From contig CAVXQD010000007.1 of NCBI GenBank assembly GCA_963763885.1, positions 806,001-870,000 on the forward strand: DNA of 64,000 nt, given 5' to 3'. The position numbers and the translations under genes were made by a program. Of this stretch, positions 43,158 to 50,678 are shown in pieces (the first letter of the stretch is position 1; each line of letters starts with the position of its first letter). This stretch comes from JANNBN01 sp963763885 (GTDB lineage: Bacteria > Actinomycetota > Acidimicrobiia > Acidimicrobiales > JANYDT01). The notes under the pieces were generated by a model, which searched no databases, was not told where the DNA came from, and worked only from the letters and a program-made list of their open reading frames with translations.

Positions 43158-43919
43158 TTAGCGGCCGATCAACAGCTTGATCGCTGCGAGGAACGCCAGA
43201 ACGAGCACAACCATGCTGAAGACGCGCTGTGGGATGCGAGGCAGCAGCCAACGCCCACCGAACACGCCAGCGACGACCGCAGGAATCAACGCCGCATCGA
43301 ACCGAATGCTGTCGGCGGTAAAGAACGGGCCACCCGCAACAAGCATCCCCAGCAGCAGGTATACCGGGACCTTGGCCAGGTTCACGCAGAAGTAGAAAAC
43401 CGACGACGTTCCGATGAGCGGTTGCTTCGCCAGCCCAAGGCCGGTGAAGTAGGTATTGAGCACCGGGCCAGCCGCATTGGCAACGAAGGTGGTGAACCCG
43501 CCCGTGACACCAACCACGTTGGTCAGCAATGGAGTGGCGTCAGCAGGAGGTGTCTTGCGAACCATCCGAAGCACCTGCAGCAAAACCATCACCATCACAA
43601 TCAGGCCGATACAGACATCCAGCACCCTGCCACCCGAGCCCACCACGGCATAGAACGTGCAACCACCGGCAAAGCCAACCGCCACCGGGGCGAGCAGCGG
43701 CCGGAGAACATCAGAGCGGCGATTCCCCCGATACCAACTGACTGCGAACAGGTCAGCAACAAGCAGCACCGGAAGCATCACACCAGCGATAAGACGTCCC
43801 GAAACGACCATCGCAAACAGTGGCGTGGCGAGCAGCCCGCCTCCTGGGATCGCAGTCTTTGAGAGGCCGATAATGAGCGCGGCGACGACGCCGATCAGCA
43901 AATTGCCTGTCGTGAACAC
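43158..43919 (-). CDS. TauE/SafE family membrane exporter
   Basis: 253 residues with about seven to eight helices: LLIGVVAALIIGLSKTAIPGGGLLATPLFAMVV is the first TauE repeat (sulfite/organosulfonate exporter signature GLSKxxxPGxG) and NVVGVTGGFTTFVANAAGPVLNTYFTGLGLAKQPLIGTSSVFYFCVNLAKVPVYLL is the second. GTG 43919 is the start; the frame extends upstream but overlaps the divergent folB. Transports a small anion, unknown. Confidence 0.88.
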   Translation of the reverse strand: MFTTGNLLIGVVAALIIGLSKTAIPGGGLLATPLFAMVVSGRLIAGVMLPVLLVADLFAVSWYRGNRRSDVLRPLLAPVAVGFAGGCTFYAVVGSGGRVLDVCIGLIVMVMVLLQVLRMVRKTPPADATPLLTNVVGVTGGFTTFVANAAGPVLNTYFTGLGLAKQPLIGTSSVFYFCVNLAKVPVYLLLGMLVAGGPFFTADSIRFDAALIPAVVAGVFGGRWLLPRIPQRVFSMVVLVLAFLAAIKLLIGR

Positions 43920-43950
43920 CCACCTATTCCAGCACTGATAGGAAATGGTG

Positions 43951-44862
43951 ATGGATCGAATCGAGATCAGAGGGCTGCGCGTCGTCGGCATTGTCGGCGC
44001 TCTCAGCGAAGAACGTGTGCGGGCACAACCCTTCGAGGTCGATGTCGACATCCTGACGGACGTCAGCCGGGCGGGGACCACAGACGACTTGGACGACACC
44101 ATCAACTATGCGCTGCCCGTCAGCATGATCGAGCACATCATCAAGACCGAGCGGCACATCTTGCTGGAGCGCGTCGCCAGCCGCATCGCTGAAGAGGTGC
44201 TGTCTGATCCCAAGGCGGCAGGCGTCGAGGTGGTCGTGCGCAAATTGCATCCACCCATCCCGGCGGACATGACTTCAACAGCGGTGCGGGTCCAACGCAA
44301 TCGCGCACACTTTGCGCGCAAGCCACGGGTTCATACGCGTGCTTACCTGGCCCTTGGTACCAACCTCGGCGATAGGCGCACATACCTTCGTAGCGCCATC
44401 GACAACATCGAGGGGGTTGTTGCTGTGTCACACGTGTACGAGACTGACCCCGTCGACACCCCCGACGGCTCCGGCCGGTATCTCAACATGGTGGTTGCAG
44501 TCGAGACCGACCTCGACCCGTTCGCGCTGTTGGTCCGCTGCCAGTTGGTGGAGCAAGACGCTGGCCGTGTCCGTAGCGTGCGTAACGCGCCGCGCACGCT
44601 CGACATCGATGTCCTTCTGTATGGAGATGTTTCGATGCAATCGGCAGAGCTCACCATCCCCCACCCGCGGATGTGGGAACGCCGGTTTGTTCTTGCACCG
44701 CTGGCCGATGTCGCCCCGCACCTTGTGCCTGCCGATTGGGACACCAGTCTCCCCGTCGACGGCGTACAACGCGTTGATCCGCTGGAGGGTTGGGCACCTT
44801 CCGCTGTTACGGCCGACACCACGAAAACAGGGCAGGACACCCCAGCTCCGGGCTTGGCGTAG
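43951..44862 (+). CDS. folBK: Bifunctional dihydroneopterin aldolase / HPPK (FolB-FolK fusion)
   Basis: 303 residues. FolB (about 1-118): MDRIEIRGLRVVGIVGALSEERVRAQPFEVDVDI, INYALPVSMIEHIIKTERHILLERVASRIAEEVL. FolK (about 130-285): AYLALGTNLGDRRTYLRSAID, VYETDPVDTPDGSGRYLNMVVAVETDLDPFALL, RTLDIDVLLYGD and LTIPHPRMWERRFVLAPLADVAP, with all HPPK signatures. Consecutive steps of folate synthesis. ATG 43951 has GGAAA at a suitable distance; an ATG at 43945 does not. An acidic Thr/Pro tail ends the protein. Confidence 0.93.
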   Translation: MDRIEIRGLRVVGIVGALSEERVRAQPFEVDVDILTDVSRAGTTDDLDDTINYALPVSMIEHIIKTERHILLERVASRIAEEVLSDPKAAGVEVVVRKLHPPIPADMTSTAVRVQRNRAHFARKPRVHTRAYLALGTNLGDRRTYLRSAIDNIEGVVAVSHVYETDPVDTPDGSGRYLNMVVAVETDLDPFALLVRCQLVEQDAGRVRSVRNAPRTLDIDVLLYGDVSMQSAELTIPHPRMWERRFVLAPLADVAPHLVPADWDTSLPVDGVQRVDPLEGWAPSAVTADTTKTGQDTPAPGLA

Positions 44863-44875
44863 CCCATGGCGGCAG

Positions 44876-45604
44876 GTGCCACATCGGTTGGCCAAACAAC
44901 CGCAGCCAAGCCGAATTGTTCAAGGCGTCCTTTCTGAACTTCGCCGTCTGATTTCGCGCAACCCTCGGCTCGTGCTTGATCAGCTGGTGGACAAGCTGGT
45001 TGACGCCGGATTCGACCAGTCCACAGCGCGCCGTGTGAGCACCGAATTACCGTTGGACGAAGACCGTTTCATGCACTTCACCGCGCGAACCGTCTTTGGC
45101 ATTGATCCCGAAGAACTTGGCTCGCCCGTGGTGGCTGCACTCTCGTCGTTCGTATTGTTCTCGGGCGGGGCGCTGGTGCCATTGTTTCCGTGGTTCTTTG
45201 CAGACGGGACGCCGGCTGTGTTGGCGTCGGCCATCTTGACCGCGCTCGCCAGCCTCATCGCTGGCGGCGTCATCGCCCGCTCAAGCGGCAACTCTGTGGT
45301 GCGCAGCGCTGCGCGTCAGTTGTTGATTGTGGTGTTTGCATCAGCCGTTACCTACGGCATCGGCAAACTGTTCGGCACTGCCGTCAGCCAGCAACGCAGC
45401 CACCGGCGGCGCAGCTGTGTTACGACAGCGCGGCGAGGTCGGCAAGCACTGTTTCGGCGTGGGCGGCAACATCGTCGACGTCGTAGATCACACGCAGTGC
45501 GCCGCCTGGATCGACGAGGAACGAACGACGCTGCGGATAGTCAGCGTACTTACCACTTCGTTCGACGCCGTACTCGCGTCCCACGGTGCGGTCCACATCG
45601 CTGA
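44876..45604 (+). pseudogene. VIT1/CCC1-family C-terminal half, apparently truncated at both ends
   Basis: The frame from GTG 44876 encodes ELRRLISRNPRLVLDQLVDKLVDAG, then FGIDPEELGSPVVAALSSFVLFSGGALVPLFPWFF and SVVRSAARQLLIVVFASAVTYGIGKLFG. This is the cytosolic linker and the last three helices of VIT1/CCC1 iron/manganese transporters. The N-terminal half with the two metal-transport helices is absent; folBK ends only 14 bases upstream. The recognisable part stops near 45390, after which the frame continues in low-quality Arg-rich sequence antisense to the peroxiredoxin until 45604. I judge it a remnant or damaged gene. Confidence 0.6.
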
Positions 45605-45872
45605 GGAGTGGAAAGGGGAACTGCTGCGCATCGCGGAATGCCTTGTTCTCCGCGGGGGTGTCGAACGAAGCTCCGACCACCGAGCAATGACGTTCTGCGA
45701 AACGATCGGCACTGTCACGCAGCGCCTGCCCTTGCACCGTTCAACCGGGTGTTGCAGCCTTGGGATACCACCACAACAGCAGCCACGACCCCTTGAAGTC
45801 TACGAGCGACACCGGGCTGCCATCTTGGTCCGGCAAGGTAAAGGAGGGAGCAGGTTCACCGACTATTGGCAC
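45420..45872 (-). CDS. Bcp-type peroxiredoxin with in-frame UGA at the peroxidatic cysteine (candidate selenoprotein)
   Basis: Reading UGA (45741-45743) as one residue gives 150 residues from GTG 45872: PIVGEPAPSFTLPDQDGS, GSWLLLWWYPKAATPG, UGA (codon 44), TVQGQALRDS, GASFDTPAENKAF, FPLLSDVDRTVGREYGV and a C-terminus DVAAHAETVLADLAALS. This is a Bcp/AhpC-TSA peroxiredoxin from end to end, and UGA falls exactly on the catalytic Cys of the PGCT motif. The usual second Cys of Bcp five residues later is Gln-Ala-Leu here, so it would be a 1-Sec enzyme reducing hydroperoxides. If UGA is a stop, only 105 residues lacking the active site could start at 45737. Overlaps the VIT remnant in antisense. 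Confidence 0.72.
45707..45739 (-). promoter_or_regulatory. Possible bacterial SECIS hairpin downstream of the UGA
   Basis: Starting two bases after the UGA, CGGUGC can pair with GUGCCG (two G-U wobbles), enclosing GCAG-GCG-CUGC, a 4-bp upper stem with a 3-base loop that starts with G. The apical loop begins 16 bases after UGA, at the short limit of the 16-37 base spacing accepted for bacterial SECIS elements. The upper stem is short, so this is suggestive only; the hairpin must also be compatible with the coding sequence. Confidence 0.4.
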
Positions 45873-45902
45873 GAAGCCGAAACTAGCCCCAGCAATGCTC
45901 CG

Positions 45903-46328
45903 CTAGTGCACGGAGCCTCGGGGGACTACCCACCTTGTGGCCTGATGGGTGACACGCGAAATGTGATCGAAGTCCGCGTCGTAGTGGAGGACCGTGGCGC
46001 CGTGATGCTCGGCTGTGGCTGCGGTGATCAGGTCGACAACCCCAGCGGAACGATGCTGGCTTGTCTTCGAAAGCTCAAGTTGGACCGCCCGTGCACGCTC
46101 ACCGATCTCGGGTGTGAGCGGCAAATCGGTGAAGCCTTCACGTCGTCGACCCCAAATCGCACGGTACTCAGTTGGTGTCCGTGCTGAATACAGGACCTCC
46201 AGATCAACGGTGACACAGGTCGCAAGCAGCCCAAGGCGACCGAGTCGGCCGAGTTCTTCCAGCACCGACACGGAGGCGACCCTCGAAATCGCGCTGGTGT
46301 CGACCAGAAACAAGCCGGACGGGATCAA
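45903..46328 (-). CDS. vapC: VapC-family PIN-domain toxin
   Basis: 141-residue ribonuclease-type toxin. Acidic metal ligands: LFLVDTSAISR (Asp), TVDLEVLYSAR (Glu), GVVDLITAATAEHHGATVLHYDADFDHIS (Asp, Asp). TTG 46328 forms a TTGA overlap with the vapB stop and is the most economical start; an ATG at 46379 would overlap vapB by 55 bases. Ends 30 bases from the peroxiredoxin start. Cleaves a tRNA or rRNA target in characterised systems. Confidence 0.9.
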   Translation of the reverse strand: MIPSGLFLVDTSAISRVASVSVLEELGRLGRLGLLATCVTVDLEVLYSARTPTEYRAIWGRRREGFTDLPLTPEIGERARAVQLELSKTSQHRSAGVVDLITAATAEHHGATVLHYDADFDHISRVTHQATRWVVPRGSVH

Positions 46329-46531
46329 CGCCTCGCTCCGGCGCGCACCTCCGGATCGGTGAGATCTGGACTTCCCCAAATCAACGGGTCATCAAACGCC
46401 GACGCTAAGCGGCGACGGTTGGCGACGAACGCAAGCGCTGCGTTCACCGTTTCGATCTTCGTCGACGTTCCGAGTTCCTTCGCCGCAAGGGCAAGGGTCT
46501 GATCATCGATATCGATTGTTGTGCGGGACAT
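46325..46531 (-). CDS. vapB: VapB-family antitoxin
   Basis: 68 residues: MSRTTIDIDDQTLALAAKELGTSTKIETVNAALAFVANRRR (DNA-binding ribbon-helix-helix or AbrB-like start), then an acidic toxin-binding tail LASAFDDPLIWGSPDLTDPEVRAGARR. ATG 46531. Directly upstream of vapC and expected to neutralise it and repress the pair. Confidence 0.9.
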   Translation of the reverse strand: MSRTTIDIDDQTLALAAKELGTSTKIETVNAALAFVANRRRLASAFDDPLIWGSPDLTDPEVRAGARR

Positions 46532-46756
46532 GAACCCGATGCTATCTGTGGACGCACCAAAGATGCTCAGAATGATGCGCCGATGATGCGTTGGCTCTGA
46601 CCGAGGTCGTTGGTCCGGGCGCGCCGGGAACTGTGGGCGTGCCCTGCATGGCCGGGCGTGCCAGGCAGGCTGCAGGAGACACCCGGCCATGCAGAGGACA
46701 CCCACACTCGTCGCTGGATCATTACGTAACGAACACAGATGTGGGTTTGTGAAAAT
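46532..46756. other. Intergenic region with a dispersed-repeat copy
   Basis: About 225 bases between vapB and the tRNA terminator. At 46721-46751 lies ATTACGTAACGAACACAGATGTGGGTTTGTG, matching the palindromic family at 33.25-33.56 kb (ACGAANxCAGATGTGGG). A GGCCGGG/ACCCGGCC pair lies at 46649-46688. No gene seen. Confidence 0.6.
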
Positions 46757-46787
46757 GAAAAACGGGCGCTGCGTGAGGCAGCGCCCG
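46757..46787 (-). terminator. Rho-independent terminator of tRNA-Ala
   Basis: On the minus strand a perfect 10-base stem (CGGGCGCTGC / GCAGCGCCCG, 46763-46787) with a 5-base loop is followed by TTTTT and ATTTTC. It lies 54 bases downstream of the tRNA 3' end. Confidence 0.85.
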
Positions 46788-46792
46788 ATTAT

Positions 46793-46834
46793 TCGAGACG
46801 GGAATTTCGAGACGGGAGTCTCGAGACGGGAATT
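46793..46834. repeat. Three 14-base tandem repeats in the tRNA 3' trailer
   Basis: TCGAGACGGGAATT at 46793, TCGAGACGGGAGTC at 46807 and TCGAGACGGGAATT at 46821, perfectly in phase, lie between the tRNA-Ala 3' end and its terminator. Confidence 0.8.
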
Positions 46835-46840
46835 TCGGGG

Positions 46841-46913
46841 TGGAGGCGATGGGATTCGAACCCACTACCTCCTCGATGCGACCGAGGCGCTCTACCAAGT
46901 GAGCTACGCCCCC
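46841..46913 (-). tRNA. tRNA-Ala (anticodon CGC)
   Basis: 73-nt cloverleaf: acceptor GGGGGCG/CGCCTCC with G3-U70, the alanine identity pair; D arm GCTC...GAGC; anticodon stem CCTCG/CGAGG around GTCGCAT, anticodon CGC (reads GCG); T arm with GGTTCGAATCC. Discriminator A; CCA is not encoded (ACCC follows). A terminator lies downstream. Confidence 0.95.
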
Positions 46914-46960
46914 GAAGGAGTAACTCAAACCATAGCCCGCCGATAAAAATCGGCGTCAGG

Positions 46961-47464
46961 TCATCCGATTCGACGGGCCGGCACGTAGACCGGGTCGGCA
47001 ATCCGCACCGCACGGTTGCGGGCTTCTTCGAGCGACATCACACGGGCATGGCCCAAGTCATCGAAGCGGTCCTTCTGCCACAGTCGGTCGATGTAGGCCT
47101 GCCGACGGGCAATGGCACGGACCCGCAAGGCACGGACGAACAGACCAAAACCTACACACGATGCAAGCGCAAGGCCCCAGACCACAACAGATCCGGTGAA
47201 CAGCGCTGCGACCAGCAAGAGAACCGTCAACGCCCCGAGCGCTCCCAGCACATTTGCCCGACGGCGGGCAGCGGCGCTGCGGGCCGGACGCATGACTGGC
47301 TGGCGGGCGAACGCCGCAGCCTTGGTACGCAGGGCCTGGGGTTCTGGCAATGGGGAGAGCCCCGGAAGCGAGCCCATGCTCTGACGGCGGTTAGTTGCGA
47401 ACGAAACGCCGTATCGAGCAAGGAATGCAATCCAGGCCAGAGCAAGCAAGACAGTGATGTTCAC
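46961..47464 (-). CDS. Small hypothetical membrane protein
   Basis: 167 residues from GTG 47464, preceded by AGGAG. One helix at the N-terminus (NITVLLALAWIAFLARYGVSF), a proline- and arginine-rich linker (about 25-70), then a hydrophobic hairpin (ANVLGALGALTVLLLVAALFTGSVVVWGLALASCVGFGLFV) and a basic C-terminal region (RAIARRQAYIDRLWQKDRFDDLGHARVMSLEEARNRAVRIADP). Family not recognised. Upstream of tRNA-Ala on the same strand. Confidence 0.65.
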   Translation of the reverse strand: MNITVLLALAWIAFLARYGVSFATNRRQSMGSLPGLSPLPEPQALRTKAAAFARQPVMRPARSAAARRRANVLGALGALTVLLLVAALFTGSVVVWGLALASCVGFGLFVRALRVRAIARRQAYIDRLWQKDRFDDLGHARVMSLEEARNRAVRIADPVYVPARRIG

Positions 47465-47722
47465 GAGGGGGTGATCTCCTGACACGTCGAAAACAGATGG
47501 GTACAGACAACCAGTTGGCTGTCGAACTCCGTCGGGGTTCGGTTGGCTGCTACAAAAAGCGCCGGGGTCGGGGCACCAGCTGGAGGACCACCGATTGGAG
47601 ATCGGGGAACAAACAAGGACGGTGCCGGGAAGCGCTTCCAACACTAGTCAACAACGTTGCACCGGTAGTGCGAGGAACGCCGCGATCGGCAAATACCCCT
47701 GAAATTGTTCATACGTTGTGAG

Positions 47723-48232
47723 CTACAACGATGTATTTCCATCGCTTTGTGTGCTCGGCGTGCGGCGATAAGTGCCGGAACGGCCACCTGTCTTTTCCCA
47801 CAACATCAACTGACCGATGACGATTTCGCGGTCGACCGACTTGCACATGTCATAGATGGTGAGCGCGGCCACTGCACACGCTGTCATGGCTTCCATCTCC
47901 ACACCGGTGCGGTCAAACGTGTCGACCGAAGCTTCGATCTCGATGGCTTCATCGCCCAAGGTGAAATTGACGAAAACGGCTCCCACCAGGAGCGGATGAC
48001 ATAACGGAATGAGGTGCGCGGTCTGCTTTGCGGCCTGAATTCCAGCGATCCGGGCAACCGCAAGGACGTCACCCTTGGACAACGCGTTGGCTGCCACTTT
48101 GTTGACCGTCTCCGGAAGCATCGAAACGGTGCATTTGGCAACGGCACGACGGTGTGAGGGGTCCTTCGGTGTGACATCCACCATTCGGGCCCGGCCAAGG
48201 GGGTCAATGTGCGTCAGATGGCGATCCGGCAT
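47723..48232 (-). CDS. moaC: Cyclic pyranopterin monophosphate synthase MoaC
   Basis: 169 residues. LTHIDPLGRARMVDVTPKDPSHRRAVAKCTVSM, then GIQAAKQTAHLIPLCHPL (catalytic), SVDTFDRTGVEMEAMTACAVAALTIYDMCKSVD, and the C-terminal K-T-G-G-R-S-G-T motif are all present. Works with MoaA in the first step of molybdenum cofactor synthesis. Last gene of the minus-strand Moco cluster. Confidence 0.96.
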   Translation of the reverse strand: MPDRHLTHIDPLGRARMVDVTPKDPSHRRAVAKCTVSMLPETVNKVAANALSKGDVLAVARIAGIQAAKQTAHLIPLCHPLLVGAVFVNFTLGDEAIEIEASVDTFDRTGVEMEAMTACAVAALTIYDMCKSVDREIVIGQLMLWEKTGGRSGTYRRTPSTQSDGNTSL

Positions 48233-48241
48233 GGGCGCAGG

Positions 48242-49537
48242 CTATCGGAGGGTCCCGCCGACACCGAACAACGAGGAGCTTTCCGACTGTGTGCCGCCGG
48301 CCGTGAAGTACATATCTGCAGCCTGCTGGATGACCGAACGGTCCAAACGGTTTGGCAGTTCATCGAAATCGGCGATACTCCGCGCAATCCGGCAAAGATC
48401 CATCGGGACACAGGGTCGCAGTGAGGCGGCGCCCATTTCTACGCAGACGTCGCGCAGAACCTGGGGTGCGGCAGGGTCCATGTTGAAGCCGGTTGCGGCC
48501 ATTGCACGATAGGAGATCTCGTCGAACTCGTCCGGGGTGACGGCACCCACGTAAATCTTGTTGGGGATCCGACGGAAGAACGCTTCGTCGCCCAACTCAA
48601 GCGGCGGAATGTTGGTGGAGAACACCACCAGGCATTCGAAGGGAATACTGAACTTCAAGCCGTAATCCAAAGACAGGTAGTCGACCTTGCGCTCCAGCGG
48701 AACAATCCACCGGTTGAGCAACGCGGACGGCGCAATCTGCTGGCGGCCGAAGTCGTCGATGATCAGCAGCCCGTTGTTGGCCTTCATCTGCAATGGCGCC
48801 ATGTAGATGCCGGACTGCGGGTCACGCTTCACATCAAGCATGCCCAGCTCGAGTTCACCACCCGCAATCACCATTGGCCGTTCACACACAACCCAGCGCG
48901 GATCGATGCCCTCTGGTTGGTGCGGGACCGGCTGATGCACGATCGGGTCAAACACCACAATCACCTGACCGTCAACTTCGACAGCGTGGGGAATGGCGAC
49001 GACGTCGTCGTACAACCGGACCAGACGCTCTGCGATGGACGTCTTACCGGTGCCTGACGGTCCGTGCAGCAACACGGGTCGTTGCGTCGCAAACGCTGGG
49101 CCGACGCGGCGTAAAAGTTCGTCGCTCACCACAAGATCGTCCAGCGCTCGTGCAACGTGGCCCTTCTGCAACCGAACATCGGCACGCAGCAGATGCACCA
49201 GGTTGAAGTAACGCGGCAACGAGACAGGTGCTATGCCCGCATAGCTTGTTCGGGCCATTGCTTCCAACGCACGTTCGCGGCCAACTTGTGTGAGTTCGAA
49301 CCGGTAGTTGCTGCCCTGCAGACCAAGGACGTTGATCTGCTTCTTTTGCCGCAGTGTTTCGAATGCAGCATCGATGATTTGGATCTCGAGACCGAGGTCG
49401 CCGACCAGTTGGTGCGTGGAGGTTTGCTCGACGGTAAACACGCGTCGAAGCACAAGTCGTTCGACAAGGACCATCGGGATGTCGAGCGCCGCCGGATTCC
49501 CGGGCGGTTTCAAGATGTCAGGCAAGACCTCAGGCAT
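48242..49537 (-). CDS. AAA-family ATPase of unknown role inside the Moco cluster
   Basis: 431 residues. N-terminal winged-helix-like domain (MVLVERLVLRRVFTVEQTSTHQLVGDLGLEIQIIDAAFETLRQKKQINVLGLQGSNYRFELTQVGR), then AAA core: Walker A LLHGPSGTGKTS (about 155-166), Walker B GLLIIDDFGRQQIAPSALLNRW and sensor CLVVFSTNIPPLEL. Related ATPases occur in Alphaproteobacteria, Chloroflexota and Actinomycetota, sometimes near pilus genes. Separated from moaC by 9 bases, so likely in one transcript. Function not known; link to Moco or to the SAF/pilus gene is guesswork. Confidence 0.85.
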   Translation of the reverse strand: MPEVLPDILKPPGNPAALDIPMVLVERLVLRRVFTVEQTSTHQLVGDLGLEIQIIDAAFETLRQKKQINVLGLQGSNYRFELTQVGRERALEAMARTSYAGIAPVSLPRYFNLVHLLRADVRLQKGHVARALDDLVVSDELLRRVGPAFATQRPVLLHGPSGTGKTSIAERLVRLYDDVVAIPHAVEVDGQVIVVFDPIVHQPVPHQPEGIDPRWVVCERPMVIAGGELELGMLDVKRDPQSGIYMAPLQMKANNGLLIIDDFGRQQIAPSALLNRWIVPLERKVDYLSLDYGLKFSIPFECLVVFSTNIPPLELGDEAFFRRIPNKIYVGAVTPDEFDEISYRAMAATGFNMDPAAPQVLRDVCVEMGAASLRPCVPMDLCRIARSIADFDELPNRLDRSVIQQAADMYFTAGGTQSESSSLFGVGGTLR

Positions 49538-49608
49538 GGATTTCCGTCTTCGCAGGAGGAGTGATTACTTCCTGAAAGATTCGGCACCATGAGGGTGGGT
49601 CTGAAGCT

Positions 49609-50622
49609 TCAGCCGCCGATTTGGCTCATGGAACGGGCTGGGCGAGTGAAATTCACCCGATTGATTGAGTGGCCCGCCCACTTGGTGCCAACAGCTCGTT
49701 GCACCTCTGCAGCAAGTGCGTCGTCAAGTGCATTGCCGTTCAAACCTGAACGCAGAATGGCGCGGAGATCGAACTCGTCGGTGGCAAACAGGCAGGTCTG
49801 GAATTTGCCGTCGGCGGTGACGCGCACCCGATCGCAGTCGCCGCAGAACGGCTCGGTGACACTGGCGATGACACCGACGTCGCCGATGCCATCGGCGTAG
49901 TTCCATTGGGCACTTGGTTGCACGGTGTGGCGGCCACGCACAAGCGGGAACACCTCGTTGATCTTTGCGATGACTTCTGCGGAAGGAACGACCTTGTCGT
50001 TGCTCCACGTGTCGTCTGCGTCGAGGGGCATGAACTCGATGAAGCGCACGCCGACGTTGTTGTCTCGGCCGAACCGGGCGAAGTCAACGATCTCATCGTC
50101 GTTGACGCCGCGCATGAGCACGCAGTTGATCTTGACCGGAGCGAACCCTGCGCGCTGCGCGGCGGTGATGCCTTCAAGCACGCGAGGCAGGTCGTCTCGG
50201 CGCGTCATCAGCAGGAACTTGTCTTGGTCGAGCGAATCGCAACTGATGTTGACTCGCCGTAAGCCGGCAGCTTTGAGTTCTTCGGCCAGCAATGGCAACG
50301 AGACACCGTTGGTGGTCATGGCAAGGTCTGCACCCAGGCGGGCGAGACGTTCCACCAGCACGGGAAGATGCGCACGGACGGTCGGCTCGCCACCGGTGAG
50401 GCGGATGCCGTCGAAGCCGAATCGAGAGACACAAACCCTGGCGATGGTCTCGATTTCTTCGAACGTCAGAATCTCTTCACGCGGAAGCCACTGCATTCCC
50501 TCTGCTGGCATGCAGTACGTGCAGCGGAAGTTGCACCGGTCCGTGACGGAGATGCGCAGGTCTTTGACCGTGCGGCCAAACGGATCAACCAGTGGAACAC
50601 CAAGTGCGGCCGGACCAGTCAT
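49609..50622 (-). CDS. moaA: GTP 3',8-cyclase MoaA
   Basis: 337-residue radical SAM enzyme. N-terminal 4Fe-4S motif CNFRCTYC (Cys30, 34, 37), glycine-rich IRLTGGEPTVRAHLP, and the C-terminal cluster FCGDCDRVRVTADGKFQTCLF. The C-terminal Gly-Gly tail (SQIGG) required for activity is present. ATG 50622 preferred to an upstream Met. Makes (8S)-3',8-cyclo-7,8-dihydroguanosine triphosphate from GTP; MoaC follows. Confidence 0.97.
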   Translation of the reverse strand: MTGPAALGVPLVDPFGRTVKDLRISVTDRCNFRCTYCMPAEGMQWLPREEILTFEEIETIARVCVSRFGFDGIRLTGGEPTVRAHLPVLVERLARLGADLAMTTNGVSLPLLAEELKAAGLRRVNISCDSLDQDKFLLMTRRDDLPRVLEGITAAQRAGFAPVKINCVLMRGVNDDEIVDFARFGRDNNVGVRFIEFMPLDADDTWSNDKVVPSAEVIAKINEVFPLVRGRHTVQPSAQWNYADGIGDVGVIASVTEPFCGDCDRVRVTADGKFQTCLFATDEFDLRAILRSGLNGNALDDALAAEVQRAVGTKWAGHSINRVNFTRPARSMSQIGG

Positions 50623-50678
50623 AGGTTTGACCGTAGTCGGTGGACGGGCCAACTTCGACTAGCGCCGGGTCGGCTAGG

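Noticed and set aside
45420..45737. Short 105-residue peroxiredoxin starting at GTG 45737
   Set aside because: It would begin after the catalytic position and lack the first strands; homology clearly continues upstream through the UGA.
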